Source: Sphingobacteriia bacterium 28-36-52 (GTDB lineage: Bacteria > Bacteroidota > Bacteroidia > Chitinophagales > Chitinophagaceae). Taken from it: a stretch of 51,622 bases of DNA. Positions 1-9,004 of this stretch are shown piece after piece (within the stretch, counting starts at the first letter, position 1; the number at the start of each line of letters is the position of its first letter). The stretch covers positions 1 to 51,622 of the forward strand of contig NCGN01000016.1 of assembly GCA_002281575.1 (NCBI GenBank), given 5' to 3'. Under the pieces are notes generated by a model. That model was not told where the DNA came from, did no database searches, and saw only the letters and a program-made list of their open reading frames with translations. Both the position numbers and the translations under genes were made by a program.

Positions 1-1140
1 AATGGATTGGTATTATCACTCACTTCTCTTCCATCAATCACCCCATCTCCATCACTGTCTTTATTTAGTGGATTAGTACCTCTCGCTACTTCATCACCGT
101 CGCGCATAAAGTCTACATCCGTATCCACCTCCAACGGATTGGTCTTAAGCGCTAGTTCCTGCTGGTTCGTCAATCCGTCATTATCACAATCTGTAGACAG
201 CCATATCGCACTCGGTGCAACTGTCTGACTAGATAACTTGAACGAACAACCATCAGATGGACTCGTGCCATCCCTAATCTCTATATTATCCAATACCCCG
301 TCTCCATCACTGTCCCCCTTCTTTGGATCGGTGCCTCTCGCTACCTCATCTCCATCGATAACCCCATCTCCATCCGAATCAGCTACTAGCGGATTTGTTC
401 CCTTGTCAATTTCTATTTGATTCGTTAGGCCATCCCCATCGCAGTCCGCTGACTGCCATGCTGCACTCGGTGTAACCGTCTGACTCATTAAGTTGAATGA
501 ACAAGATTCCAATGGATTGGTACCATCTTCCACTTCCTTACCATCCTTAACACCGTCTCCATCACTATCCCCACTGAAAATATTTGTACCTCTATCTTTC
601 TCTTGTTGATTCGTTAAGCCATCCCCATCACAGTCAGCTGACTGCCATGCTGCACTCGGTGTAACCGTCTGACTCGTTAATTTGAATGAACAAGATTCTA
701 ACGGATTGGTACCGTCTGATACTTCTTTACCATCCAATACACCGTCTCCATCACTATCCCCTTTTAAAGGATCTGTCCCCTTTTCCTTCTCTTCTTGATT
801 CGTTAAACCATCTCCATCACAATCCGATAACAACCATGAAGATCCTGGCGTAACTGTCTGACTAGATAATTTAAATGAACATACTTCTAAAGGCTTCGTG
901 CCATCAGCAACTTCTTTGCCATCCAACACACCATCGCCATCACTATCCCCAATCAAAGGATTCGTACCCTTGTTTTTTTCCTCTTGATTGGTTAAACCAT
1001 CTCCATCACAATCCGCTGACTGCCATGTTGCACTCGGCGTAACCGTTTGACTAGATAACTTGAACGAACAGGATTCTAATACATTGGTATTATCTACAAC
1101 CTCCCTACTATCTAATACACCATCTCCGTCCCTATCTTCA
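1..1140 (-). repeat. Thrombospondin type 3 (Asp-rich, Ca-binding) repeat array
   Basis: Units carry the calcium loop DSDGDGVxDGxE and the spacer GTNPL. A longer module begins CSFKLSSQTVTPSA and recurs with aligned bases at 1059, 870, 681, 492 and 237. That is three steps of exactly 189 nt (63 residues), then one of 255 nt (85 residues), which fits one extra 22-residue type 3 unit in the last module. Such arrays form rigid calcium-stabilised stalks in Bacteroidota surface proteins. The array runs off the left edge. Confidence 0.9.
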
Positions 1141-4100
1141 TCAACATCATTTACAGTAATGGTAAAGATTTTTTCAAAACTCAAACCACCCGCATCTGTA
1201 TCACTGCCACTAATATTAAATGCATCATTATCTGTGTCACCTGTACCAGCTACTAAAGTATAAGTGTGAGTATCACCTGCATCAGGATCTGAAGTATTAA
1301 GCGAACCCAAAATTGCATTCAAGGCATTATTTTCATTAATAGTTTGTGTACTTAAACTGATATCTGTTGGTGCACTATTATAAATTAAAGTGATGTTAGC
1401 TGACACACTTGTAGCAAAATCAGTTGCAGTAACTGTATATTGAACAGTTCCTGTTACTAACTGATTTAAAGTACCCGAGATAATTCCAGTTGAACTATTA
1501 ATGGATAAACCCTGTGGTAAATTAGGATTAATTGAGTATTGACTTATTGACGCCGCCCCAGTAATAATAGGCAACATAGATACTATTGGCGTGTTCCTCA
1601 ATACCGATTGAACAGAAGGATTATATCTTAAACTTTGAGGAGGTTCATTAATTACACGTAAATTCAAAATTGCAGAAACTGATCCACCACTATTTGTAGC
1701 TGTTACAGTATAGTTTGCTGCTGAACTTAAAACTGTTGGAGTTCCAGAAATTATACCAGTCTGGGTATTTAAGATAAGGCCAGAAGGTAAAGCAGGTGAA
1801 ATAGTATAAGAAGTAACAGCTCCTCCTTCTACTGAAGGAAGTAAGGAAACAATTTGCGAATTTTTGTAAAAAGTATTAGGAGTTAAATAACGTAAATTAA
1901 TTGGGGCTATATCTTTAACTGTAATATTAATATTTTTAGATACTGAGCCGCCTGAATTTGTGGCTGTAACCACATAGGTGCTAAGTGGACTTACAACAGT
2001 AGGTGTCCCAGATATTATACCAGTTTGTGCATTCAAAGAGAGACCCGAAGGTAATGACGGATTAATGCTATAAGAAACAACTGCCCCTCCAGATACAGAC
2101 GGTAAAAGGTTATTAATTGTGACACCTTTAGTAAATACATTAGGAGTTGTATATTGCAAATTTGATGGTTGTATATCATTTACAGTAATTACTAGGCTAG
2201 AAGTAAAGGAGCCGCCTGTATTTGATGCAGTAACAGTATAAGTAGTCATAGGACTTATAACTGTTGGTGTCCCTGAAATCACACCAGTAGCTGAATTGAT
2301 GGAAAGACCTTGTGGCAAAGTTGGACTGACACTATATAATGTAGGCGCACCACCCGTTATTGTAGGAGTAAGTGCACTTATGACAGTACCCTTTCGAAAT
2401 ACATTTGGAGTATTATAAGTCAAACTCTGGATAGGTAAATCATTAACAATAATATTCAGGTTTGCTGTAGTAGAACCGGTACTATTAGATGCAGTCACTG
2501 TATAAATAACATTTGCAGATACAACCGAAGGGGTGCCAGATATAACACCAGTATTTTCATTAAAAGTCAGACCTTGCGGTAACGAAGGGCTAATACTATA
2601 ATTCGTAACAGGGCCTCGAACTAAAATAGGTGCTAATTGACTAATTGGGGTTCCTATAACGTAGGTGTTAGGCGAATTATAAGACAATCCTAAAGGTGGG
2701 ACTTCATTTACTTTTATATTCACAATTGCATTTACAGTTCCAGCACTATTAGACGCAGTAATAGTGTAGTCTGTTGCATCACTAACTACTCTGGGTGTTC
2801 CTGAAATTACCCCTGAACTTTGATTTAAAGTTAAACCAGCTGGTAAATTGGGAGAAACTGTATATGAAGAGGGGGGTCCGCCTCTAACAACTGGATTTAG
2901 ATTTGAAATAGTTGTTTCTCTTTGAAATACATTAGGCGTTGTATAACTTATACTAATAGGAGAGAGCACATTGACAACAATATTTGTGTTTGCCGAATTA
3001 GAACATAGAGTCTGTGGGTCAGTATATGTATATTTCACTGTAACAGAACCTTCGCCTAGACCAGATAGTAGCCCAGATGTAGCATTGATTGTCGCAATTT
3101 GTGAATTTTGGGTAGACCAAACGCCTCCAGTAGTGGCATTATTCAATAAAATTGAGTTTTGCACATAAACACTTGAGGGGCCAGTAATCAATGACACTGA
3201 AGGCAAAGCATTAACGACGGTCGTAATTGAATTAGAATTACCACTTGCAAGAACAACGCAACGATCATTATTCTCAACTAGAGCATATACAACATCATTA
3301 TTAGTCAAATTACTTATTGTATAAGTCGCTCCTGTTACACCATTTACCAAATTCCCATTTAAATACCATTTATAAAGTGGAGTTCCGGTTATATTAGTAG
3401 CTGTTGCAGTAAAAGTAACAGAACTAGTAGTACATATTATATTGTCTAAATCACTGGAAGTAATAGTAACAGTTGGATTAACTGGTGTTGACACTGTGCC
3501 ACCGAGAGGGATTACGAGATTATTTGTATTTGGTGAAGACAGCACTAAGTCCCCACTAAAAGATCCTAGTTGATTTGAACTACTAGACCTAATATAAATT
3601 TTTTGAGCATTAACCAAACCAAGTGTTTGAGCAAGTACAATAGGGTTATTTGAAAATCCAGAGTTGCTCGTTGTAGAAATCTCAAATCCAGTAGGTGGAG
3701 TAACCATTATATCACCTGTGAGATACGTACCATCAATAGTTATATTTTGAACACATGAGCTATTCTGATTGTAAGCAGTAAAGCTGTTTAAATCCCCGCT
3801 CTTTGTTATGGACAATGTAGGAACTGTATTCAGAACATCTACAACAACAGGTGTTGCATTGTTAGATTCAAGACTTCCATCAAATGCCTTTACTGTAAAT
3901 AAAGTAATATTTTCACCTGAAGCAAGTGGCTGCCAGATTAAGTAATCATCAGGCCCAATCACTGAACCAGCAACAAGTGCTGTATTCCCATTTAAAAGCA
4001 GTGAGCCATTTTGGGCTACAGTAGTCACTTTATATTTCAATACAGGTAGATCTTCAGGATCTTGGTCATTGAAATTAACAGAGGCATTTTTAAGATCAAC

Positions 4101-6986
4101 ATAGGTTATCTTATTATTAAAATTAAGATACTTACTAGAAAGCTTATTTACGGACGTTAAAGTCGGAGCAAACGAAACTACTATTGCGGACTGAACCTCC
4201 TCAGAATTAGCACCATACACGTCCGTAACTCTGAATTTAATGATCCGTTCTTTACCAACATTATTAGCTATAGCTTGAAATTTTATAGAACGCAGAAGAC
4301 TTTTGTAATTCTCAACAGAAGATGTTCCTGCAAAAGATAATATACCAGTTTGAGCATTATAAGTGCCTGTTATTCCAGAACCAGCTGGAATTGTCCAAAA
4401 AAGAGAATCTCCTGCTGTAAAGTTTTGTGAAATACTTACTCTAGCTTCTAGAATATTGTCATTATCTGGATCAATCATCGGCAAAACACTATAAACGTTA
4501 ATTGGTGTTCCGCCCATTGCATAATATAATCGATATAAAGGTTTCCCTAACAATTCAACTTCTCCGATTTGCATAACATCAAATGGAGACAAAAGTGTTG
4601 GAAATGTTAGTCTGTATGCGTTATACCATTCTGTATTTGTAAAAGTCGACCCAACAACTTTTGTGAAACGATCAGTTCCAAAAACAATATTTGTTGCGCC
4701 ATTTTCCACAATAGTAGTGAAAGTGGCTCCTTCATCTTTTGAACCTTCTAATTTGTACGTTATTGGGTCTCGATCTTCACTATCATTAGCAGTTGTAAAA
4801 GTTAGTTGTGTTACCAGTGTGGGACCAGCAGCAGGAATAACCATCAAGCCTGAATTTGCTCCAGAAAAATTAAGGTATTTTGTTGCAATTGAATTATCAA
4901 TTGAATTTTGAACTTGCTCAGAGCTAGGTGAAGTTGAGCCTAGGGGAATGTTTGTTATCTGATCACCTGGCATCGTAACATCCTTGAATGTTGAATCAAC
5001 TCTTCCAATGTTGGGGGCATCATTTTCAGCGACTACTTCTACAATCAAATCTTTAGTGAGGAATCCTGAAGGATCACCAATTGATAATTGTATAGTTCTT
5101 GAAAGTATTGGGGAATTTGAGGAGTTAAAATAAGTGAAATTATTAATTATTTTATTAATGTATTCAACTGTGGCATTTGCAGTAAGGGTAATAGTAAGAT
5201 GTTCACCATTTATACCTGAACCAGTTAAACTTGAGGGATAAGTGCCTATTTCAGTATTCCCAATTTTTATAGAATATGTTTGAGCCTGAAGTTGAGATGC
5301 AGATACATTCAACTCTCCGGAATTAGTTCCTTCATTTTTTATACTTAATCGATCTTCTGTATTTCCACCGAAAGGGTATGATAATTCTAATGTTGCAAAA
5401 TCAAAAGATGTGCTGTTTGTGTAATATTGAGTAGTTGATTTTGGAAACAAATACTGAGCTTCATTATTTACTGTATTTTCCAAAAAAGTAACCGAGCTCC
5501 TACTATCATCGATCGCTTTTGTATTTGAGTAATTCCAGACATAAGTACTAGATGCAGTATTTCCATTTGAAGTATTATCAGTAAAAGTATTTGCACCAAC
5601 ATTAACTGTTACTGATCCAGTGTTGGTAGGTGTAAGTGTTGCTAAATATGTATTTCCGGAACCAGAAAATCCAGACAAAATCCCATTAGTTACTGTTACA
5701 TCAGATATTGTGAAGTCAGTCGTGTTCTCACTTATTGCAAAAGTAACCTGTAAGCTAGCATCACTACTCGTTGATCCGCTGTTTCGTATTATTCCAGATG
5801 AATTTTTTGCAGAAATACTTACGGCTGGGGACTGAACATCGTAGTTCCAGACAAATACATTAGAGACGGTATTCCCAACATTACTTGAATTTGTAAATTT
5901 ATTAGATGCAACAGATACATTTACCGTTCCAGAATTTGCCGCAGGAGTTAGCGTAGCAGAGTAAACACTACCCGTTCCTGAAAAATTACTTAATATCCCC
6001 CCCGTTATAGAAATATCACTTTCTTGAAAATCTGAAGAAGCCTGACTCGTTGTGAAAGTCAATAATAATTGAGAATCATTCGTAGTAGAACCACTATTTA
6101 TATTTTGATTTGAAGAATTTGTAGCAGAAATGGTGATTGTTGGAGGCTGAGAAATAATCAGTTCATTAGTTGTATTATCTGATAGCGTAAAGCCACTTGA
6201 ATTAGTTATCACTGCTGTAACAGGATAAGTTGTATTAGACAAGAGATTTGCGGAACTTGGGATATTAAGTGACCAAGTGTTCCCTGTGACTGAAAGACCA
6301 TCAATGGCCGCATATACAAAGCCATTCACTTCAACAGTAAGTGTTTCTCCCTGTTGCAAAGTGACTGTACCGGTGATTGTGGGAGTTGTACTTGCTGTAG
6401 TTTGTGCGCTAGAAGTAACTGGCCCGACTGGTCTGGATGATATACTAGTTGCTAAATAATTGTTTAAATCTGCTAATACAGAAGTTGTAGCTGCATTCCC
6501 ACTTAAATTAGTTCCGTTTGTTAGAACTGTATTGAAATTATTGAATCTAACTACAAAATTTGAAGAATTACTAACTGTATAGTTAGATCCGCCGTATGAA
6601 CTTAAATTAAAAGAAGTCAAGGATGTGGCTGGTATAAAACCCATTAATGACGTGGGATTTCCATCACGCCAAACAACAGCACCAGCTATATCCACATACT
6701 TATTAGCTAGTGTTACTAATCTTAACGTTCCTGGTATGTCATTACCTTGTATGCTGGTGGTATACTGATTAGTAGCTGAGTTCTGTATGAAATAAGCCTT
6801 ACTTATTTGTAAAGTCTGAAAATTAGTGATGTTGTTCGCTTGTTGTGGATTAGTACCTACCGTACCAATCGCTCCATAAGTAAACGGAACACTTAATTGA
6901 TTTTGAGCAATAAGAGACTTAGAAGTTAAAAGGATACAAATAGACAATAAAACTGCTTTGAAAGCAGTATTTAGAATACTGGACAT
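1..6986 (-). CDS. Giant secreted multidomain surface protein (adhesin-like), 3' end outside window
   Basis: The frame is open from the ATG at 6986 to the window edge, giving at least 2328 residues. Residues 1 to about 27 are a signal peptide ending LIAQ. Domains in order: a bacterial Ig-like domain (about 6430-6160), two related Ig-like repeats starting ISATNSS and ISAKNSS (about 6140-5540), a cadherin-like stretch, an F5/8-type-C-like (discoidin) fold around 4960-4500 with the pattern YKLEGSKD...YRLTF, further cadherin-like units, PKD/Ig and Big_2-like units (3480-2960), six putative Ig repeats (2965-1375), a shortened cadherin repeat, then a thrombospondin type 3 array. This is the architecture of cell-surface adhesins or gliding-type proteins. 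No substrate can be named. A type IX secretion signal would be expected beyond the left edge but is not visible. The Pro/Ser-rich plus-strand frames here are antisense shadows. Confidence 0.88.
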   Translation of the reverse strand, partial: MSSILNTAFKAVLLSICILLTSKSLIAQNQLSVPFTYGAIGTVGTNPQQANNITNFQTLQISKAYFIQNSATNQYTTSIQGNDIPGTLRLVTLANKYVDIAGAVVWRDGNPTSLMGFIPATSLTSFNLSSYGGSNYTVSNSSNFVVRFNNFNTVLTNGTNLSGNAATTSVLADLNNYLATSISSRPVGPVTSSAQTTASTTPTITGTVTLQQGETLTVEVNGFVYAAIDGLSVTGNTWSLNIPSSANLLSNTTYPVTAVITNSSGFTLSDNTTNELIISQPPTITISATNSSNQNINSGSTTNDSQLLLTFTTSQASSDFQESDISITGGILSNFSGTGSVYSATLTPAANSGTVNVSVASNKFTNSSNVGNTVSNVFVWNYDVQSPAVSISAKNSSGIIRNSGSTSSDASLQVTFAISENTTDFTISDVTVTNGILSGFSGSGNTYLATLTPTNTGSVTVNVGANTFTDNTSNGNTASSTYVWNYSNTKAIDDSRSSVTFLENTVNNEAQYLFPKSTTQYYTNSTSFDFATLELSYPFGGNTEDRLSIKNEGTNSGELNVSASQLQAQTYSIKIGNTEIGTYPSSLTGSGINGEHLTITLTANATVEYINKIINNFTYFNSSNSPILSRTIQLSIGDPSGFLTKDLIVEVVAENDAPNIGRVDSTFKDVTMPGDQITNIPLGSTSPSSEQVQNSIDNSIATKYLNFSGANSGLMVIPAAGPTLVTQLTFTTANDSEDRDPITYKLEGSKDEGATFTTIVENGATNIVFGTDRFTKVVGSTFTNTEWYNAYRLTFPTLLSPFDVMQIGEVELLGKPLYRLYYAMGGTPINVYSVLPMIDPDNDNILEARVSISQNFTAGDSLFWTIPAGSGITGTYNAQTGILSFAGTSSVENYKSLLRSIKFQAIANNVGKERIIKFRVTDVYGANSEEVQSAIVVSFAPTLTSVNKLSSKYLNFNNKITYVDLKNASVNFNDQDPEDLPVLKYKVTTVAQNGSLLLNGNTALVAGSVIGPDDYLIWQPLASGENITLFTVKAFDGSLESNNATPVVVDVLNTVPTLSITKSGDLNSFTAYNQNSSCVQNITIDGTYLTGDIMVTPPTGFEISTTSNSGFSNNPIVLAQTLGLVNAQKIYIRSSSSNQLGSFSGDLVLSSPNTNNLVIPLGGTVSTPVNPTVTITSSDLDNIICTTSSVTFTATATNITGTPLYKWYLNGNLVNGVTGATYTISNLTNNDVVYALVENNDRCVVLASGNSNSITTVVNALPSVSLITGPSSVYVQNSILLNNATTGGVWSTQNSQIATINATSGLLSGLGEGSVTVKYTYTDPQTLCSNSANTNIVVNVLSPISISYTTPNVFQRETTISNLNPVVRGGPPSSYTVSPNLPAGLTLNQSSGVISGTPRVVSDATDYTITASNSAGTVNAIVNIKVNEVPPLGLSYNSPNTYVIGTPISQLAPILVRGPVTNYSISPSLPQGLTFNENTGVISGTPSVVSANVIYTVTASNSTGSTTANLNIIVNDLPIQSLTYNTPNVFRKGTVISALTPTITGGAPTLYSVSPTLPQGLSINSATGVISGTPTVISPMTTYTVTASNTGGSFTSSLVITVNDIQPSNLQYTTPNVFTKGVTINNLLPSVSGGAVVSYSINPSLPSGLSLNAQTGIISGTPTVVSPLSTYVVTATNSGGSVSKNINITVKDIAPINLRYLTPNTFYKNSQIVSLLPSVEGGAVTSYTISPALPSGLILNTQTGIISGTPTVLSSAANYTVTATNSGGSVSAILNLRVINEPPQSLRYNPSVQSVLRNTPIVSMLPIITGAASISQYSINPNLPQGLSINSSTGIISGTLNQLVTGTVQYTVTATDFATSVSANITLIYNSAPTDISLSTQTINENNALNAILGSLNTSDPDAGDTHTYTLVAGTGDTDNDAFNISGSDTDAGGLSFEKIFTITVNDVDEDRDGDGVLDSREVVDNTNVLESCSFKLSSQTVTPSATWQSADCDGDGLTNQEEKNKGTNPLIGDSDGDGVLDGKEVADGTKPLEVCSFKLSSQTVTPGSSWLLSDCDGDGLTNQEEKEKGTDPLKGDSDGDGVLDGKEVSDGTNPLESCSFKLTSQTVTPSAAWQSADCDGDGLTNQQEKDRGTNIFSGDSDGDGVKDGKEVEDGTNPLESCSFNLMSQTVTPSAAWQSADCDGDGLTNQIEIDKGTNPLVADSDGDGVIDGDEVARGTDPKKGDSDGDGVLDNIEIRDGTSPSDGCSFKLSSQTVAPSAIWLSTDCDNDGLTNQQELALKTNPLEVDTDVDFMRDGDEVARGTNPLNKDSDGDGVIDGREVSDNTNP
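1375..2965 (-). repeat. Six tandem Ig-like (He_PIG-type) repeats, 88-residue period
   Basis: Each unit reads roughly YxTPNVF...LPxGLxxNxxTGxISGTPxVxS...YTVTAxNxxGS. The threonine codon of the ISGT motif falls at 2796, 2532, 2268, 2004, 1740 and 1470. The spacing is therefore exactly 264 nt four times and then 270 nt. The units are diverged in sequence but constant in length, which suggests old tandem duplication with selection on domain size. The sixth unit ends ISGTL instead of ISGTP. Confidence 0.88.
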
Positions 6987-7057
6987 GTAGAAGATATTAG
7001 ATGTTCAATTACCAGCAGATGTTATGCTGCTAATAATTTTACGAAGTTATGACAGAG

Positions 7058-7075
7058 CCTACATGGACATGTAGG
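7058..7075. repeat. Perfect inverted repeat CCTACATG-GA-CATGTAGG
   Basis: The 8-bp arms at 7058-7065 and 7068-7075 match perfectly around a 2-bp centre. It sits 72 bp upstream of the surface-protein start codon. Its right half repeats the sequence over that start codon. It could be a protein-binding site or a compact RNA hairpin in the mRNA leader. Confidence 0.5.
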
Positions 7076-7131
7076 GATATTAGCTTATAAAAATCAATAA
7101 TTCAGCAAAAAATATATTAAATTAATTTTCT

Positions 7132-7159
7132 TATGTAAACACTAAATTTTGTTTACGTA
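7132..7159. repeat. Inverted repeat TATGTAAAC / GTTTACGTA
   Basis: The 9-bp arms (one mismatch) at 7132-7140 and 7151-7159 are separated by 10 bp. The site is about 150 bp upstream of the surface-protein gene. It lacks a T-run on the minus side, so it is more operator-like than terminator-like. Confidence 0.35.
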
Positions 7160-7437
7160 TAATGAAAGATTGAAACTTCTTTAATATTTCAACTTTTCAG
7201 GCGGATAATACCAAAACACTTTGCTATAATATGATTTGAGAAAAAATGATATTGCTGCTTCACCAGATTATAAGAGAACTCTTAGATTCGAAAAGTACAG
7301 GAAATTAGACAATACTTATTTAAGGAAGTCCTTTAATTAACACATTGTAAAATCACATTTGAAGCTAAATCAACATACAGAAGTAACAGCTAAAACAAAC
7401 CACTAATTAATCAAAAAATATAACTAAATCAGCGCCT

Positions 7438-8841
7438 TTAATTATCAATATTTTTTCGTGCATTAAACACCATGTCTTTGATTACTGCATCCAACTTTTC
7501 AACTTCGCTAGAAAGGTTAGCTAAAAAATATTTTTTTTCATCCTCCGTTATTACAAAATCAGACGCCTTTAGCACTTGTGCTATCCCCATCATGTTGGAA
7601 ACAGGAGCCCTGAGCAAGTGGGAACTACTCCAAGCTATTTCATCTAATGATTGTTGGTATTGCTTTTGAAGTGATTCCATTTTCTTCTTAGTATCTATTT
7701 TATTTACCCCAATCGACACACCAATAACACTTCCATTGGATGCATAATGTGCCTGAAAGTTCAACTGCATCCACGTAAATTTAGTGTCCCCAAAAAGCAA
7801 AAATCTTTGTTCAATCTGTACTGGATTACCTTCTAAAGCAAGCGTAACGTATTGCTCTAATTGGGCTTTTGAAGCGGTATCCAGGTAATCCGTTACCACA
7901 TCATTTAATTGAAGCGATCGGTTATAAATACTTTTAAAGTAATCTTCACCAAGCCTATTTATGTAGATTAATTTGTAGTTCGTATCTATCAAAACATTGC
8001 CTTCATATTTACTTTTTTCCAAAAAATTTAGGTTTTCCGTCTGATATTTAACAATTTTCATCAAACTCTCGCGATTGTTATCAACTGAAGTAAATACGTT
8101 ATCTCCGTACAACAAGTCAGGAAACTTAAATGCCAAAATAATCACGTTAGATACCCCGATGATATTCGCTATCAAAGTAATAATAATTAACGAAGCATTA
8201 AACTGCACCAGATATACAGCTACTAAAAAGCCAACAATGCCAAAGTATTTTGTTATTAAATAATAATTTATAAAAGCAAATTTTCGATTGTAATCAGTGA
8301 TAATACTGGTTTTAATCGTTCTTTTAAAATGGATAAATGTTCGCAAAGAAAGAAATATATAGGTACACCAACTTACTATCTTTATTACAGTGTGAACGCT
8401 ACTAGGTAATATTCCTTCATTAAAGCGCGTAAATGGAGCTGAATAATTTTTTTTAATAGTATCAATCATCTCTAATTTTACACTAGCATCTTGTAGATAA
8501 AAAGGAATCAATTCAATAAAATGTAAAATAAAAGGCAGAAAATGCAACCAGTCCCATTTTCTCAATGACTTTTCTTTGTAAAATAAAGTTCTAACAAAAA
8601 AATAGATCGCTGGTCCTACTAAATAATGGAATGCCGCAGGAACTCTTAAAAAATGAGGATATTGATAAATGAGTCCGCTGGAAAAAAGCCAATAAAAAAC
8701 CGACGTGAGTATCAAAACAATGTTCGATATAAATAAAAAGAACATAGGTAATTGGCGATCACCTCTGGTTAATACAATGGCATAGCAAAAAACAGAAAAG
8801 GCAAATGCTATAATATTGAAGTAATGAAAAAAAAGATGCAT
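7438..8841 (-). CDS. Membrane PAS protein with histidine-kinase dimerisation helix, no ATPase domain
   Basis: The 467-residue protein begins with about seven hydrophobic segments (residues 1-235). This region, with LRVPAAFHYLVGPAIYF and WDWLHFLPFILH, resembles the membrane sensor found at the N-terminus of some Bacteroidota AraC-type regulators. A PAS domain follows (about 270-385), then a short coiled linker and a DHp-like helix containing SSHLLRAPVSN, with the putative phospho-accepting His at 408. The protein ends 59 residues later, so the N, G1 and G2 boxes of a kinase are absent. Bacteroidota do encode PAS proteins ending in such a half DHp; they may act as phospho-acceptors or dimerisation partners. 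No response regulator adjoins it. Confidence 0.8.
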   Translation of the reverse strand: MHLFFHYFNIIAFAFSVFCYAIVLTRGDRQLPMFFLFISNIVLILTSVFYWLFSSGLIYQYPHFLRVPAAFHYLVGPAIYFFVRTLFYKEKSLRKWDWLHFLPFILHFIELIPFYLQDASVKLEMIDTIKKNYSAPFTRFNEGILPSSVHTVIKIVSWCTYIFLSLRTFIHFKRTIKTSIITDYNRKFAFINYYLITKYFGIVGFLVAVYLVQFNASLIIITLIANIIGVSNVIILAFKFPDLLYGDNVFTSVDNNRESLMKIVKYQTENLNFLEKSKYEGNVLIDTNYKLIYINRLGEDYFKSIYNRSLQLNDVVTDYLDTASKAQLEQYVTLALEGNPVQIEQRFLLFGDTKFTWMQLNFQAHYASNGSVIGVSIGVNKIDTKKKMESLQKQYQQSLDEIAWSSSHLLRAPVSNMMGIAQVLKASDFVITEDEKKYFLANLSSEVEKLDAVIKDMVFNARKNIDN

Positions 8842-8871
8842 AGTTATTCAGAGATGATTGGATATCGTTTT

Positions 8872-8899
8872 CAAAATTAACGCAATCCAATGGGCCAAA
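8872..8899 (-). promoter_or_regulatory. Candidate Bacteroidota promoter for the PAS sensor gene
   Basis: On the minus strand TAATTTTG (8879-8872) fits the -7 consensus TAnnTTTG exactly. TTTG at 8899-8896 lies 16 bp upstream, slightly close for a -33 element. Transcription would start about 25 bp before the ATG at 8841. Confidence 0.4.
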
Positions 8900-9004
8900 T
8901 TTTCCCTAAAAAATACTTAATACATAATCTATTAGCTAAAAACTATAATTTTTTAAGCTTTTACGGCTATATAATATCATAATATAACCCTTTATTAAAA
9001 AATT

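Larger units (their letters stand above)
6987..7437. other. 450-bp AT-rich intergenic region with two inverted repeats
   Basis: No convincing gene is visible. It holds the upstream region of the giant surface-protein gene and follows the stop of the sensor gene. I found two inverted repeats, listed separately, and no good TAnnTTTG promoter facing the surface-protein gene. The 11-mer TGGACATGTAG occurs at 6980-6990, spanning the start codon, and again at 7064-7074. Confidence 0.6.

Noticed and set aside
1..1140. CRISPR-like regular repeats on the left edge
   Set aside because: The 189-nt period is coding, in frame, and encodes calcium-binding protein modules; units are not short identical repeats with unique spacers.
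1..6986. Pro/Ser-rich plus-strand reading frames
   Set aside because: They are antisense to one long uninterrupted minus frame with a signal peptide and recognisable domain repeats.
8955..9000. AT-rich near-palindrome after the glycosidase gene as a terminator
   Set aside because: Pairing is imperfect, wholly A/T and without a proper stem, so it is not reported as a feature.
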